Positions 16,356 through 25,246 are shown, counted from the stretch's first letter. The stretch is DNA of 64,000 nucleotides from Micromonospora costi (GCF_003626655.1 NZ_RBAN01000003.1:682001-746000); one strand, 5' to 3'. The notes: generated from the sequence alone by a model not told the origin. Numbers and translations: made by a program.

Positions 16356-17540
16356 ATGTCAGCCAACGATGATTTCTTCAAGTCACGCAAGGCGGCTGCT
16401 GTTCTGAAGCACGGCATCCTCAAGCGATACCCGGTGGTCTTCGCATCGAAGACCGGCCAGGGAAATCCCATCGTCTTCCTCGACGGCTATGCAGGCCGCG
16501 GGGAGTATGAGGGTGGCGAACCAGGCTCGCCGCTACTGCTCTCCCGGTGTGCCGAGTTCGTGCAGGGTTTCCGCGACGTGCTCGCGTTCTTCGTGGAGCA
16601 GGACCCGGACAACTTCGTCAACCTGCAAGAGGTACTGGCCACCAAGGGCGGACCGGTCCGTCGCGAGTTGCGTCAAGGCAGTCTTGACGAGCACCTACCA
16701 GAAGTGCTGGCTCGGGCCAAGGGCGCCTCGCTCTTCGCCTTCCTCGACCCCTTCGGCCCTGCTCTTGACTTCGAGCTGATCAAATATCGCCTACTCGGTA
16801 GGCCGAACTGGCCTCCGACCGAGGTTCTCCTTCACTTCAGCGTCTCCTCTGTGGCTCGAATGGGCCGCGCCGTGCAGGTAGCGCAGAAGCAGCGGGGCGG
16901 CCTGTCGGAGAGTGACCGCAAGACAGCAGCCCGGCTGAACCGCTTTCTGGGTGGTGACTGGTGGACCAGTCTGTTCTCGGAGGTCCAGCAACCGAGCGAT
17001 GAGCAGAGCGCAACTGACGTAGCCCTGCGTGTGGCTCGTCGCTACGCCGAGAGGCTGACGGAGGGAACTCAGTACCAGGCAATCGAAATGCCGGTGCGTC
17101 CCCGGCCCGATCTCGCGCCGAGGTACATCCTGGCACTGTTCACGACTCACGGCGAAGGTGCCTGGCACTTCGCTGACACGCTGGGCAAGGCTGGCGTGGA
17201 GTGGGAAGAGGCATGGGTGGAGGAACAGATGCGCCGCGGCCAGGCAGGACCGCAGACGTTGTTCGGCGAAGGACCCGTCTTCGATCCGGAACAGTACAAG
17301 GCGCAGAACGCTCCGCGCTGGGTGCGGACGATCGAGAGCAACATCCTGCGGATCCTGGCGGATGACAGATCGTTTCGGCTGGTCGACCGTGTGCCCTCCG
17401 TATATGGGGAACTCTTGGGGCACGCGTGGGCGCCCCATGTTCGACAAGCCGTCAAGTCGCTGTATCGGCAGCAATTGATCAACCACCCAGGTACGGGCGA
17501 CTTCTGGAAGGAAGTCTTGTGGAGACCGTCGGCTACCTGA
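16356..17540 (+). CDS. tcmP: Three-Cys-motif partner protein TcmP
   Basis: 394 aa. The start MSANDDFFKSRKAAAVLKHG and FLDGYAGRGEYEGGEPGSPL are diagnostic of TcmP, a family defined by co-occurrence with Gp37/Gp68 three-Cys proteins; that partner is the next gene. Seen: FLDGYAGRG (41-49), VEQD (80-83) and LDPFG (130-134) are spaced like motifs I, II and IV of class I methyltransferases; a methyltransferase role is my inference. Strong GGGGAGG site before the ATG. Codon use and composition are clearly less GC-rich than in neighbours, suggesting transfer. Its stop is 3 bases from the stop of the convergent partner. Confidence 0.88.
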   Translation: MSANDDFFKSRKAAAVLKHGILKRYPVVFASKTGQGNPIVFLDGYAGRGEYEGGEPGSPLLLSRCAEFVQGFRDVLAFFVEQDPDNFVNLQEVLATKGGPVRRELRQGSLDEHLPEVLARAKGASLFAFLDPFGPALDFELIKYRLLGRPNWPPTEVLLHFSVSSVARMGRAVQVAQKQRGGLSESDRKTAARLNRFLGGDWWTSLFSEVQQPSDEQSATDVALRVARRYAERLTEGTQYQAIEMPVRPRPDLAPRYILALFTTHGEGAWHFADTLGKAGVEWEEAWVEEQMRRGQAGPQTLFGEGPVFDPEQYKAQNAPRWVRTIESNILRILADDRSFRLVDRVPSVYGELLGHAWAPHVRQAVKSLYRQQLINHPGTGDFWKEVLWRPSAT

Positions 17541-17543
17541 CGC

Positions 17544-18302
17544 TCATGACATTGCGGCGAACGCGCGCGGCGTCGGCATCTCGTCCCAGGTACGGCCGTC
17601 CAGAAGCCGGCCACCCGCCTTGGGCGTCCGACCACCCCATTGCTTGAAGAAAAACGCCGTTCCGGCTCGATGACACTGGTCCTGCAGGTCACGAACCCAG
17701 TCTGGGTCCACCGGCCTACACCCTTGGCCGGATTCCCCGCCCGCGATCAACCAGTCGACGCCGCTCAGGTCGAGGTTCGGGATGGGACCAAGCAGCGGCT
17801 CTGCCGAGATGAACCGCACTGCCGCTGGCACTTCCCTAAGTTGGTCGATACGTGCGCGCTGGCTGTCGTCCTCGACGCTGACTCCCATCCAGACGTTCGG
17901 CGGCCAGTCGATCCGGTGTGCCAGCTTCGCGAGTCGCGTCGCACGCTTGGTGAGAACCTGGTACGTGTGCCGCGGCGTCTCGCGCATCACTGCGAAGACC
18001 TGCTGCACGTAATGCAGGGGAACTCGCGCGTGGAACAGGTCCGACATCGAGTTCACGAACACGGTGCGGGGCTCACGCCAGCGCCTCGGGACATCGAGCA
18101 CGTCCGGATGCAACGCCACCCCGAAGCCGGGCCCTGAGGTTCGCGCATCACCGTCGACCTGGTACTTGGGCGAGCCCATGGCCTTCAAGCGCTTGGCCAG
18201 GGTCATCGCGTAGCAGTTGTCGCAGCCAGCCGAGATCCGATCGCAACCGGTGGTGGGATTCCAGGTTGCTTCCGTCCACTCGATGGCACTCTTGTCCGCC
18301 AT
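17544..18302 (-). CDS. Phage Gp37/Gp68 family three-Cys protein (DUF5131)
   Basis: 252 aa. Cysteines C20, C27 and C30 (TTGCDRISAGCDNCYAM) form the CX6CX2C motif of this family, which resembles but is not the standard radical-SAM CX3CX2C. Other family blocks are present: VFVNSMSDLFH, YQVLTKRA, WMGVSVEDD, RFISAEPLLGPI, GGESG and FFFKQWGG. An iron-sulfur cluster is likely; the substrate is unknown. The ATG at 18302 follows GAGAGGGGGG; the frame stays open further upstream through the hairpin element but without family similarity. It is convergent with tcmP rather than co-directional. Confidence 0.9.
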   Translation of the reverse strand: MADKSAIEWTEATWNPTTGCDRISAGCDNCYAMTLAKRLKAMGSPKYQVDGDARTSGPGFGVALHPDVLDVPRRWREPRTVFVNSMSDLFHARVPLHYVQQVFAVMRETPRHTYQVLTKRATRLAKLAHRIDWPPNVWMGVSVEDDSQRARIDQLREVPAAVRFISAEPLLGPIPNLDLSGVDWLIAGGESGQGCRPVDPDWVRDLQDQCHRAGTAFFFKQWGGRTPKAGGRLLDGRTWDEMPTPRAFAAMS

Positions 18303-18400
18303 GCCGCCCCCCTCTCGATCTACCGGCCCATCGTGTCGAACAACCGTACGGATGTGAAGCGTCGCGCGGCGTGTCGGCAGCCGTGGCGAGCCGGTCGGAC

Positions 18401-18460
18401 ACAACTTCCGGGAAGTTGTGGTGTCACGGCGCATGGAAGGCCACAACTTCCGGGAAGTTG
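18401..18460. repeat. Double-hairpin inverted repeat, CAACTTC family (copy 2, right flank of islet)
   Basis: The arm CAACTTCCGGGAAGTTGTGG (18402-18421) pairs with 18441-18460 with one mismatch. The loop is 19 bases, identical in length to the copy at 15890 and matching it at about 12 of 19 positions in the same orientation. Each arm alone can fold. Confidence 0.9.
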
Positions 18461-18538
18461 CGCGGTCATCGCCGACGCGGTCATCGCCAGCGGCGCGGAT
18501 CATCGCCGGCGGGGCCGGACGAAGGGCTGCGGAGACGG

Positions 18539-18576
18539 GCTGGCCCGTCACCCGGGGGGTTGGGTGACGGGCCAGC
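18539..18576 (-). terminator. Hairpin terminator of the GDPD gene
   Basis: GCTGGCCCGTCACCC (18539-18553) pairs perfectly with 18562-18576 across an 8-base loop. It lies 22 bases beyond the GDPD stop (18599). Confidence 0.8.
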
Positions 18577-18598
18577 GGCCTGCGAGAGGCCCGGGGTG

Positions 18599-19717
18599 TC
18601 AGGCGAGGCTGGCGCGGGCGGCCACGGCCGTGTCGGGCTGGTCGCTGAAGACGCCGTCCAGGCCGAGGCGGAAGAACAGCTCGTACTCGCTCGTGATGTC
18701 GCCGCGCGCGTTCGGGTCGGTGCCGATGCGGAAGTCCACGGGCAGGAACTGGTTCTCCACCCGGAACGTCCACGCGTGCACGATGAGGCCCTCGCGGTGC
18801 GCGTCCCGCACCACGTTGGTCGGGGCGAGCAGCTTGCCGGCGGCGTCGCGGGGCACGATGAGGTTCTTGTTCGCGCCGATGCCGTCGGCGTACCCGGCGA
18901 TCCACTTCAGCCCGGCGGCGGAGGCCAGGTCCTGGTAGGTGCGGGCGTCACCGGCCACGGTGAAGTCGTACGGGCGGCCGGCCGCGTCGAGCAGCTGGGC
19001 CAGCCGGACGTCGATCATCCGGTTCAGCTTGCGCAGGTTGGCGGTCTCGAACGACTGGACGATGACCGGCGAGTTCTTGCGGGTGAGCTTGTTGGCCCGC
19101 AGCACCGTCACGAGTGGCTCCTCGAGCGCCAGCCCGATGGAGGCGAAGTAGGTCGGGTGCTTGGTCTCCGGGTAGATGCCGATGGTGCGGCCCCGTGCCC
19201 GCCCCTCGTTCCGGGCCAGGTCGATGACCTCCTGGAGGGTCGGCACCTCGAACCTGCCGTCGAACGCCGTGTTGGTGACCCGTACCTGCGGCAGCCGCTC
19301 CTTGGCCCGCAGCGTCTTCAGCTCGGCCAGGGTGAAGTCCTCGGTGAACCAGCCCGTCACGGCGACACCGTCGATGGTCTTGGTCGCCTTGCGCGTGGCG
19401 AACTCCGGGTGGGCCGACACGTCGGTGGTCCCGGAGATCTCGTTCTCGTGGCGGGCCACGAGTACGCCGTCCTTTGTCGAGACCAGGTCGGGCTCGACGA
19501 AGTCGGCGCCCATGCGGATCGCCAGCCGGTACGCCTCGAGGGTGTGCTCGGGCCGGTAGCCGCTCGCGCCACGGTGGCCGATCACGAGCGGCCGGTCGCT
19601 GGCCCGGGAGGCCGACCGGTCGGCGGCCGGTTCGGCCGACGCGGCCATGGTCGGCACGGCCACGGCGGTGGCGAGCAGCGCCCCGGCCACGCCGAGGGCG
19701 GAAAGGGTACGTCGCAA
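18599..19717 (-). CDS. glpQ: Secreted glycerophosphodiester phosphodiesterase
   Basis: 372 aa with a cleavable signal peptide (about 1-28, ending MAASA). The GDPD domain follows: GHRGASGYRPEHTLEAY with catalytic His48, metal ligands E75 and D77 in FVEPDLVSTKDG, and second catalytic His90 in ARHENE. It releases glycerol-3-phosphate from glycerophosphodiesters outside the cell. The length and the long insert between strands fit the GlpQ subgroup. It is divergent from trkH with about 140 bases between. No PHO-box-like repeats were noticed, so phosphate control is unproven. Confidence 0.92.
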   Translation of the reverse strand: MRRTLSALGVAGALLATAVAVPTMAASAEPAADRSASRASDRPLVIGHRGASGYRPEHTLEAYRLAIRMGADFVEPDLVSTKDGVLVARHENEISGTTDVSAHPEFATRKATKTIDGVAVTGWFTEDFTLAELKTLRAKERLPQVRVTNTAFDGRFEVPTLQEVIDLARNEGRARGRTIGIYPETKHPTYFASIGLALEEPLVTVLRANKLTRKNSPVIVQSFETANLRKLNRMIDVRLAQLLDAAGRPYDFTVAGDARTYQDLASAAGLKWIAGYADGIGANKNLIVPRDAAGKLLAPTNVVRDAHREGLIVHAWTFRVENQFLPVDFRIGTDPNARGDITSEYELFFRLGLDGVFSDQPDTAVAARASLA

Positions 19718-19856
19718 CGCGGTCTCCTGTCGTCGGGGAACCGCCTCAGGAGACCGTCTTCGATTGACCGGCAGTTGGTCGCGGACTGGCCGACAGGTGA
19801 ATCTCCGGATTGCGCGTTCGGCCGTGCCGGCACCGGTGCGACAGGAAGATTGTCTG

Positions 19857-21191
19857 GTGCGCCGGATCTTCCGTCATCCCGTACGCCTGGTGCCGTTCGG
19901 GTTCCTGGTGCCGATCCTGATCGGCACCGGGCTACTGATGATTCGCGCCACGACCGTCCAGTACGAGCGTCCGCCGTTCGTCACCGCGCTCTTCACGGCG
20001 ACGTCCGCGGTGTCGGTCACCGGGATGGCCGTCAACGACACGCCGAACTACTGGTCCGGCTGGGGTCTGGTGATCATCACCCTGCTCACCCAGCTGGGCG
20101 GCCTCGGCATCCTCTCCGTCGCGGCGCTCGTCATCCTGACCGTGTCCCGCCAGTTGGGGCTCCGCAACCGGCTCCTCGTGGAGGCGGAGACCCAGGAGTT
20201 CGGCAGGGGCGACGTGGCCCGCCTGCTGCGCCGGATCGTCGTCACGGTGTTCGCCTGCGAGGCCGTGATGACCGCGATCGTCGCCGGCCGGCTCTGGCTC
20301 GGGTACGACTACTCACCCGGATACGCGCTCTGGTCCGGCGTCTTCCACTCCGTGCAGGCGTTCAACAACGGCGGCTTCGCCCTCTACACCGACGGACTGG
20401 TGGCGTTCGGCCAGGATCCGTGGGTGGCGCTGCCGCTGGCGTTCGGCGCGATCATCGGCGGGCTCGGCTTCCCGGCGTTGTTCGAGGCGGTCCGCGAGTG
20501 GCGGCGTCCCGTGCTGTGGACGGTCGCCACGAAGGTGACCATCTGGGGCAGCGTGGCGTTGCTGGCCGCCGGGTTCCTCTGGCTGCTCCTGTCCGAGTGG
20601 ACCAACCCGTTCAGCATCGGCCAGTACGGCATGGGCGGGAAGGTGCTGGCCGCCTTCGCCCAGACCGCGCTCAGCCGCACCGGTGGCTTCGACGTGATCA
20701 ACGTCGAGTCGCTCCAGGAGGAGAGCTATCCCCTGCTCGTGGCGCTCATGTTCATCGGCGGTGGCAGCGCCAGTACCGCCGGCGGGATCAAGGTGTCGAC
20801 GTTCTTCCTGCTCGCGTTCGTCATCTGGGCCGAACTACGCGGCGAACCCGACGTCACGGTCGGGCACCGGCGGGTCGCCAACGCCACCCAGCGGCAGGCC
20901 GTCACCGTGGCCCTGCTCAGCGTCGCGCTCGTCGCCCTCGGCACCGTGGCGGTGATCCTGCTGACCGAGCGCACGCTCTTCTACAAGGCCCTCTTCGAGG
21001 TCACCTCGGCGTTCAGCACCACCGGCCTGACGGTCGGGCTGGCCCAGTCGATGCCGGAAAGCGGCCAGCTCGTGCTCACCGTCCTGATGTTCATCGGCCG
21101 GGTCGGCCCGCTCGCCCTCGGGTCGGCCATCGCCCTCAACACCCGCCGTCGGCGGTACCGATACCCGGAGGAGCAACCCATTGTCGGCTAG
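19857..21191 (+). CDS. trkH: Potassium uptake channel subunit TrkH/KtrB
   Basis: 444 aa, integral membrane. The four selectivity-filter repeats of the Trk/Ktr superfamily are visible: SAVSVTGMA, AFNNGGFAL, LSRTGGFDV and SAFSTTGLTVG. The GTG at 19857 is chosen because AGGAAG lies 8 bases upstream; the open frame extends further upstream across the GDPD promoter but without hydrophobic or family sequence. It overlaps the trkA gene by 11 bases and forms a two-component K+ uptake system with it. Confidence 0.92.
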   Translation: MRRIFRHPVRLVPFGFLVPILIGTGLLMIRATTVQYERPPFVTALFTATSAVSVTGMAVNDTPNYWSGWGLVIITLLTQLGGLGILSVAALVILTVSRQLGLRNRLLVEAETQEFGRGDVARLLRRIVVTVFACEAVMTAIVAGRLWLGYDYSPGYALWSGVFHSVQAFNNGGFALYTDGLVAFGQDPWVALPLAFGAIIGGLGFPALFEAVREWRRPVLWTVATKVTIWGSVALLAAGFLWLLLSEWTNPFSIGQYGMGGKVLAAFAQTALSRTGGFDVINVESLQEESYPLLVALMFIGGGSASTAGGIKVSTFFLLAFVIWAELRGEPDVTVGHRRVANATQRQAVTVALLSVALVALGTVAVILLTERTLFYKALFEVTSAFSTTGLTVGLAQSMPESGQLVLTVLMFIGRVGPLALGSAIALNTRRRRYRYPEEQPIVG

Positions 21192-21849
21192 AAGATCGGA
21201 CGACGGCGGCGTCGCAGTGGTCGGGCTGGGCCGGTTCGGCGCCCACCTGGCCGAGTCACTGACCCGGCTCGGGCACGAGGTGATGGCGATCGACCGCAAC
21301 GCGGAACTCGTGCAGCGCTGGTCGGACCGGCTCGACCGGGTGGTGCAGGCCGACAGCACGGAGGAGGACGTGCTGCGCCAGATCGGAGTCCCGGACCTGC
21401 CGCGCGCCGTGGTGGCCATCGGCGCGTCCGTCGAGGCCAGCGTGCTCAGCGTGCTGGCCCTGGTGGAGGTCGGTGTGCCGCAGATCTGGGCGCGGGCCAC
21501 CTCGTCGAAGCACGCCCGGATCCTCTCCTCGGTGGGCGCGCACCACGTGATCTTTCCCGAGGCGGAGACGGGTGAGCGGGTCGCCCACCTGATCGTGACC
21601 CGGATGCTCGACTTCGTCGAGTTCGGCGACGACTTCGCCATCGCCAAGGTGCGGGTGCCGCAGTCGCTGGTGGGGCAGGCGCTGTCGCAGGTACGGCCCA
21701 TCGACCGGTACGGCGTACGCGTGCTCGGCGCGAAGCCGCGGGGCGAGCCGTTCCGGTACGCCTCGGACTCGACGGTGCTCCAGGAGGGCAGCGTGCTGGT
21801 GGTCGAGGGCAGCATCGCCCAGGTTCAGGGCTTCGCCGAGCTGGGCTGA
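21181..21849 (+). CDS. trkA: Potassium uptake regulatory subunit TrkA/KtrA
   Basis: 222 aa. N-terminal RCK/Rossmann domain with VVGLGRFG (13-20) and acidic D38 after the second strand for NAD(H) or nucleotide binding; C-terminal TrkA_C domain (from about 140). It sits on the cytoplasmic face of TrkH and gates it. TTG start at 21181 with GGAGGAG 7 bases upstream, embedded in the last codons of trkH, so the two are translationally coupled. Confidence 0.92.
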   Translation: MSARRSDDGGVAVVGLGRFGAHLAESLTRLGHEVMAIDRNAELVQRWSDRLDRVVQADSTEEDVLRQIGVPDLPRAVVAIGASVEASVLSVLALVEVGVPQIWARATSSKHARILSSVGAHHVIFPEAETGERVAHLIVTRMLDFVEFGDDFAIAKVRVPQSLVGQALSQVRPIDRYGVRVLGAKPRGEPFRYASDSTVLQEGSVLVVEGSIAQVQGFAELG

Positions 21850-21868
21850 GGCGAGCCGCGAACCGCAA

Positions 21869-21944
21869 GCCGGCGGGGACGGGCAACGCCGGCGGGGACG
21901 GGCAACGCCGGCGGGGACGGGCAACGGCCGGCGGGGACGAGCAC
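21869..21944. repeat. 19-bp tandem repeat, 4 copies
   Basis: GCCGGCGGGGACGGGCAAC repeats at 21869, 21888 and 21907, with a fourth diverged copy from 21927. It separates the convergent trkA and kinase genes. Confidence 0.85.
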
Positions 21945-21983
21945 CGGCCGTCGTTCACCGCTTGCCGTGGCCCTTACCGCCCG

Positions 21984-23615
21984 TCACCCTTTTCCCGGGC
22001 CACCACCCGCGCCCTTCCCCTTGCCGGGCTTCTCGGGCTTGGCCGGCTTGTCCTTCACGCCGGGACCGCCGGCCCCGCCGCCGCTGCGCGGCGGGGCCGC
22101 CTTCGTGGCCGGGGCCTTGGCGGTGGTCGCCTTGCCGGTGGCCGGGCTCGGCGCGGCACCGGCTACCCCGGACACCTGCACCCCGCAGCGCTCGCCGCCG
22201 ACCGTGAACGTGACCGGCAGCGGGTTCGCGCCCGTGTACCGGCCGGTCAGGCTGACCTTCTCGGCGGCGCCGGGCGCCAGGGCGGCCCGCTCCGCGGGCG
22301 GCCGTACGACCACCGTCCGCCCCTCCTGGCTCACCGACGCCGGGTTCGACGTCGTGAGCGTCTGCTGCCCGGGATAGGTGAAGTTCATGGTCCAGTCGCG
22401 CAGCTCCCGGTCGCCGGTGTTCTTCAGCGTGAGGTCGGCGTTGAAGTCCTTGCCCGAGTCGGCGCGCAGCGCGTACGTGACCTGGCACGCGGGCGGCTTC
22501 TCCAGCCCCATCCGGGCCTCGGTCGGCTGCTCCACCCCACCGGCGGCCGGGCTGCGTCCCGTCACCCCCCACAGCGCGGCGGTGACCGCCACCAGGCCGG
22601 CCGCCGCGGCGCCCGCCTCCAGGCTCCGGCGCCGGACGCCCGACCGCCGCTGACGGGTACGCGAGAACGGCAGGGCGTCGGTCTCCGCCGACCAGGGCAG
22701 GATGGTGGTGCCGACGCTGGCCAGCATGGCGGGGTCCACCGGGCCGCCGGCTGCCGGCGAGACCGGCACCACGGCCAGCACGCCGGCCGCGTCCGCGAGC
22801 GTACGGGCCAGCTCGGCGGTGGGCGGACGCTCCTCGGGGCGCTTGGCCAGGCAGCGGCGCACCAGGTCGGCCACCTCGTCGGGCAGCCCCGGCACCTCCG
22901 GCATGGGCTCCGGGTCGCTGTACATGTGGGCCCGCAGCATCTCGGTGGTGGTGCTGGCCTGCCAGGGCAACCGGCCCGTGAGCATCCGGTAGAGCAGCAG
23001 GCCGACGGCGTACACGTCGGTGGCGGGCGAGACCTGGCCGTTGTCGAGCCGCTCGGGCGCGAGGTACGCGGGCGTGCCGAGCAGCGCCCCGTCCGAGCCC
23101 TTCTCGCTCTCCCCGACCAGTGCGGAGATGCCGAAGTCGACGACCTTGACGCCGGTCGCCGTGAGCATCACGTTGCCCGGGGTGACGTCCCGGTGCACCA
23201 CACCGCGGGCGTGGGCGGTGGCGAGCGCCGAGGCGACCTCCGCGGCGATGGTGACGGCCTCCCGCCAGGGCAGCCGCCGCTCGCGGCCCAGGCGGCTGCT
23301 CAGCGAACCGCCGTCGATCAGCTCCATGACGACGTACGGGACGGTCAGGCCGCCCTGCTCGGCCTCGCCGTAGTCGTACACGTTGGTGATGTTCGGGTGG
23401 CAGAGCCGCGCGGCGGCCTGCGCCTCGATCCGGATGCGGTGCCGGAAGGCGCGGTCGGCGGCCAGCCGGGACGCCAGCACCTTGACCGCCACCTGGCGGC
23501 CGAGCACCTCGTCGTAGCCGCGCCACACCACGGACATGCCGCCCGCGCCGAGCTGCTCGATCAGCCGGTACCGCTCACCGAGCGGTGGCGTGCCGTTCCA
23601 GTCCCCTGCACCCAT
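21984..23615 (-). CDS. Membrane Ser/Thr protein kinase with CBM2-like extracellular domain
   Basis: 543 aa. Kinase domain 15-280: glycine loop GAGGMSVV, K45, HRD (141-143), DFG (160-162), LAPE; all catalytic residues are present. One membrane segment follows at about 332-352. Outside, residues 377-480 resemble a family 2 carbohydrate-binding module (C377 and C477 at the ends, DW at 407-408, LAPGAAEKVSLTG), though surface tryptophans expected for cellulose binding appear absent. The tail is Lys/Pro/Gly-rich. It is a sensor kinase without PASTA repeats; the ligand is unknown. It is convergent with trkA. Confidence 0.9.
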   Translation of the reverse strand: MGAGDWNGTPPLGERYRLIEQLGAGGMSVVWRGYDEVLGRQVAVKVLASRLAADRAFRHRIRIEAQAAARLCHPNITNVYDYGEAEQGGLTVPYVVMELIDGGSLSSRLGRERRLPWREAVTIAAEVASALATAHARGVVHRDVTPGNVMLTATGVKVVDFGISALVGESEKGSDGALLGTPAYLAPERLDNGQVSPATDVYAVGLLLYRMLTGRLPWQASTTTEMLRAHMYSDPEPMPEVPGLPDEVADLVRRCLAKRPEERPPTAELARTLADAAGVLAVVPVSPAAGGPVDPAMLASVGTTILPWSAETDALPFSRTRQRRSGVRRRSLEAGAAAAGLVAVTAALWGVTGRSPAAGGVEQPTEARMGLEKPPACQVTYALRADSGKDFNADLTLKNTGDRELRDWTMNFTYPGQQTLTTSNPASVSQEGRTVVVRPPAERAALAPGAAEKVSLTGRYTGANPLPVTFTVGGERCGVQVSGVAGAAPSPATGKATTAKAPATKAAPPRSGGGAGGPGVKDKPAKPEKPGKGKGAGGGPGKG

Positions 23616-23686
23616 GGTCGGGGTTGTTGCCCGGACCCGCCACGGCTACACCTCGGCGGTCGAAATCGGTCAGGCAAGTCACCCGT

Positions 23687-25246
23687 TCAGGCGGTGGCCA
23701 GCAGCTGGTCCACGGGCGCGTAGTCGTCGGTCAGCACGAGCGCGTCGTCCACGAAGTCGTCCAGCTCGGCGTCCGCGATCAGGGTCGCCCGGGAGTCCAC
23801 CTCGGCCAGCCGCTCGCGCACCGCGTCGAGGGGCAGCGGCGCGTCGGAGGCCACGATCACGAAGTTGGAGCCCTGCTCGCCGGCGATCGCCTCGGGCGGC
23901 GCGATCAGTGCCACGTGCCGGAACTCCGCGCCGACCGTGGCCAGCTCGCTGCGGATGAACCGCAGCGGCGGGTAGTCGATGACGTTCTGCACGTAGACGC
24001 CGGCCGGGCGGGTGACCCGGCGGATCTCGGCGGCCATCTCCCGGGTGGCCAGGTGCCAGGGCACCACCAGGTGCCCGAAGGCGTCGCCCACCACGAGGTC
24101 GCGGCTGTCGGTGGCCTCCGCGGCGACCAGCAGCCGGGCGTCGCCGGCCACCGCGCGCAGGTCGGTGCCCTGGCGTACGCCCAGCTCCCGCTCGCCCAGC
24201 TCGATGAGCCCGCCGTCGATCTCGAAGACCAGGTTGTCGGTGCCGGGCCGGGTCGCGGTCAGGTAGCGCGGCATGGTGAAGCCGCCGCCGCCCAGGTGCA
24301 GCGCGTCGAGCCGCCGGCCGGCGGGCGCGGTCACGTCGGCGACCGCGCCGAACCACTTCGTGTACGCGTACTCCAGGTGGCGCGGGTCGGCCAGGTCCAC
24401 GTACGAGTGCTGCGCCGAGTTGAGCAGCAGCGTCCGCCCGCTCGGCCGGCCCGGGTCGGCCTCCACCTTCGCGCAGTGGTAAGCCGTCTCGACGTCGCAC
24501 GGGTTGGGTGCCACGGTGGTCAGCCCGGCGCCGACCAGGCCGAGCACGGCCAGCGCGGCCCTGGCCCGGCCCGCGCCGGGCAGGTCGGTGGCGGCTCGCC
24601 GGTGCAGGTACCAGCCGAGGCCGAGGCCGGCGACCCCGAGCGACACCGCGAGCGCGAGCAGAATCACGGTGCTGGGCAGCGCGGCCACCAGCACGAAGCC
24701 GGTGAGCAGGGTGGCGGTGATGCCGCCGAGCGTGCCGATGCCGGAGAGCCGGCCGACGACCTGGCCGGTGCGGCGCAGGTCGGCGAGCTGGAGCTTGACC
24801 ACGAGCGGGGTGACCGCCGCGAGCAGCGCCGCCGGGACGAAGACGGCCAGCGCGACGAGCAGCAGGATCGCGCTCGCCGCGTCGCCGCGCAGCACCTCGC
24901 CGGCGTACCGCACGACCGGCAGGGTCACGGCCGTGGCGATGCCGGCGAGCACCAGCGCGGGTGCCAGCAGGGGGCGCGGGTCGCGCCGGTCGGCCAGCCA
25001 GCCGCCGGTCCACGCGCCGTACGCGATGGCGGCCAGCGCGATGCCGATCACCGAGCTGGTGACCTGGAGCGTGACACCGACGTACGGGCCGACGAGGCGC
25101 AGCGCGACGGTCTCCAGCACGAGGACGGCGCCGCTGGAGAAGAAGACCAGGAACGCGGCGAGCCCGTTGGGCAGGGCGCGGCCGGGCCCGGGTACGGGTG
25201 CGGGGGGCGCGGGCGGGTCCGCGACGTCGGACGGGAAGGCGCTCAT
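23687..25246 (-). CDS. Membrane-bound spermidine synthase-like protein
   Basis: 519 aa. The N-terminal ~225 residues contain about 6-8 membrane helices; the C-terminal half is a spermidine-synthase-like Rossmann domain with LHLGGGGFTMPRYL (motif I) and EIDGGLIELGERELG (motif II), then GDAFGH. The family of fused membrane/spermidine-synthase-like proteins is common in actinobacteria; whether it transfers aminopropyl groups is unproven. The conserved LLNSAQHSYVDLADP and LTDDYAPVDQLL match the polyamine synthase group. It stands between the kinase and cell-wall genes. Confidence 0.82.
   Translation of the reverse strand: MSAFPSDVADPPAPPAPVPGPGRALPNGLAAFLVFFSSGAVLVLETVALRLVGPYVGVTLQVTSSVIGIALAAIAYGAWTGGWLADRRDPRPLLAPALVLAGIATAVTLPVVRYAGEVLRGDAASAILLLVALAVFVPAALLAAVTPLVVKLQLADLRRTGQVVGRLSGIGTLGGITATLLTGFVLVAALPSTVILLALAVSLGVAGLGLGWYLHRRAATDLPGAGRARAALAVLGLVGAGLTTVAPNPCDVETAYHCAKVEADPGRPSGRTLLLNSAQHSYVDLADPRHLEYAYTKWFGAVADVTAPAGRRLDALHLGGGGFTMPRYLTATRPGTDNLVFEIDGGLIELGERELGVRQGTDLRAVAGDARLLVAAEATDSRDLVVGDAFGHLVVPWHLATREMAAEIRRVTRPAGVYVQNVIDYPPLRFIRSELATVGAEFRHVALIAPPEAIAGEQGSNFVIVASDAPLPLDAVRERLAEVDSRATLIADAELDDFVDDALVLTDDYAPVDQLLATA

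Noticed and set aside
16168-16407. Small open frame upstream of tcmP (79 aa)
   Set aside because: It overlaps the tcmP start, has no family match or ribosome site, and reads as flanking sequence.
15890-18460. Composite transposon ends around the islet
   Set aside because: No transposase, no target-site duplication that I can see and the elements are only about 60 bp; kept as an unexplained flanking repeat instead.
17647-18905. N-terminally extended Gp37/Gp68 protein
   Set aside because: The extension beyond 18302 translates through the hairpin repeat and GDPD terminator; the ATG at 18302 has a strong ribosome site and matches family length.
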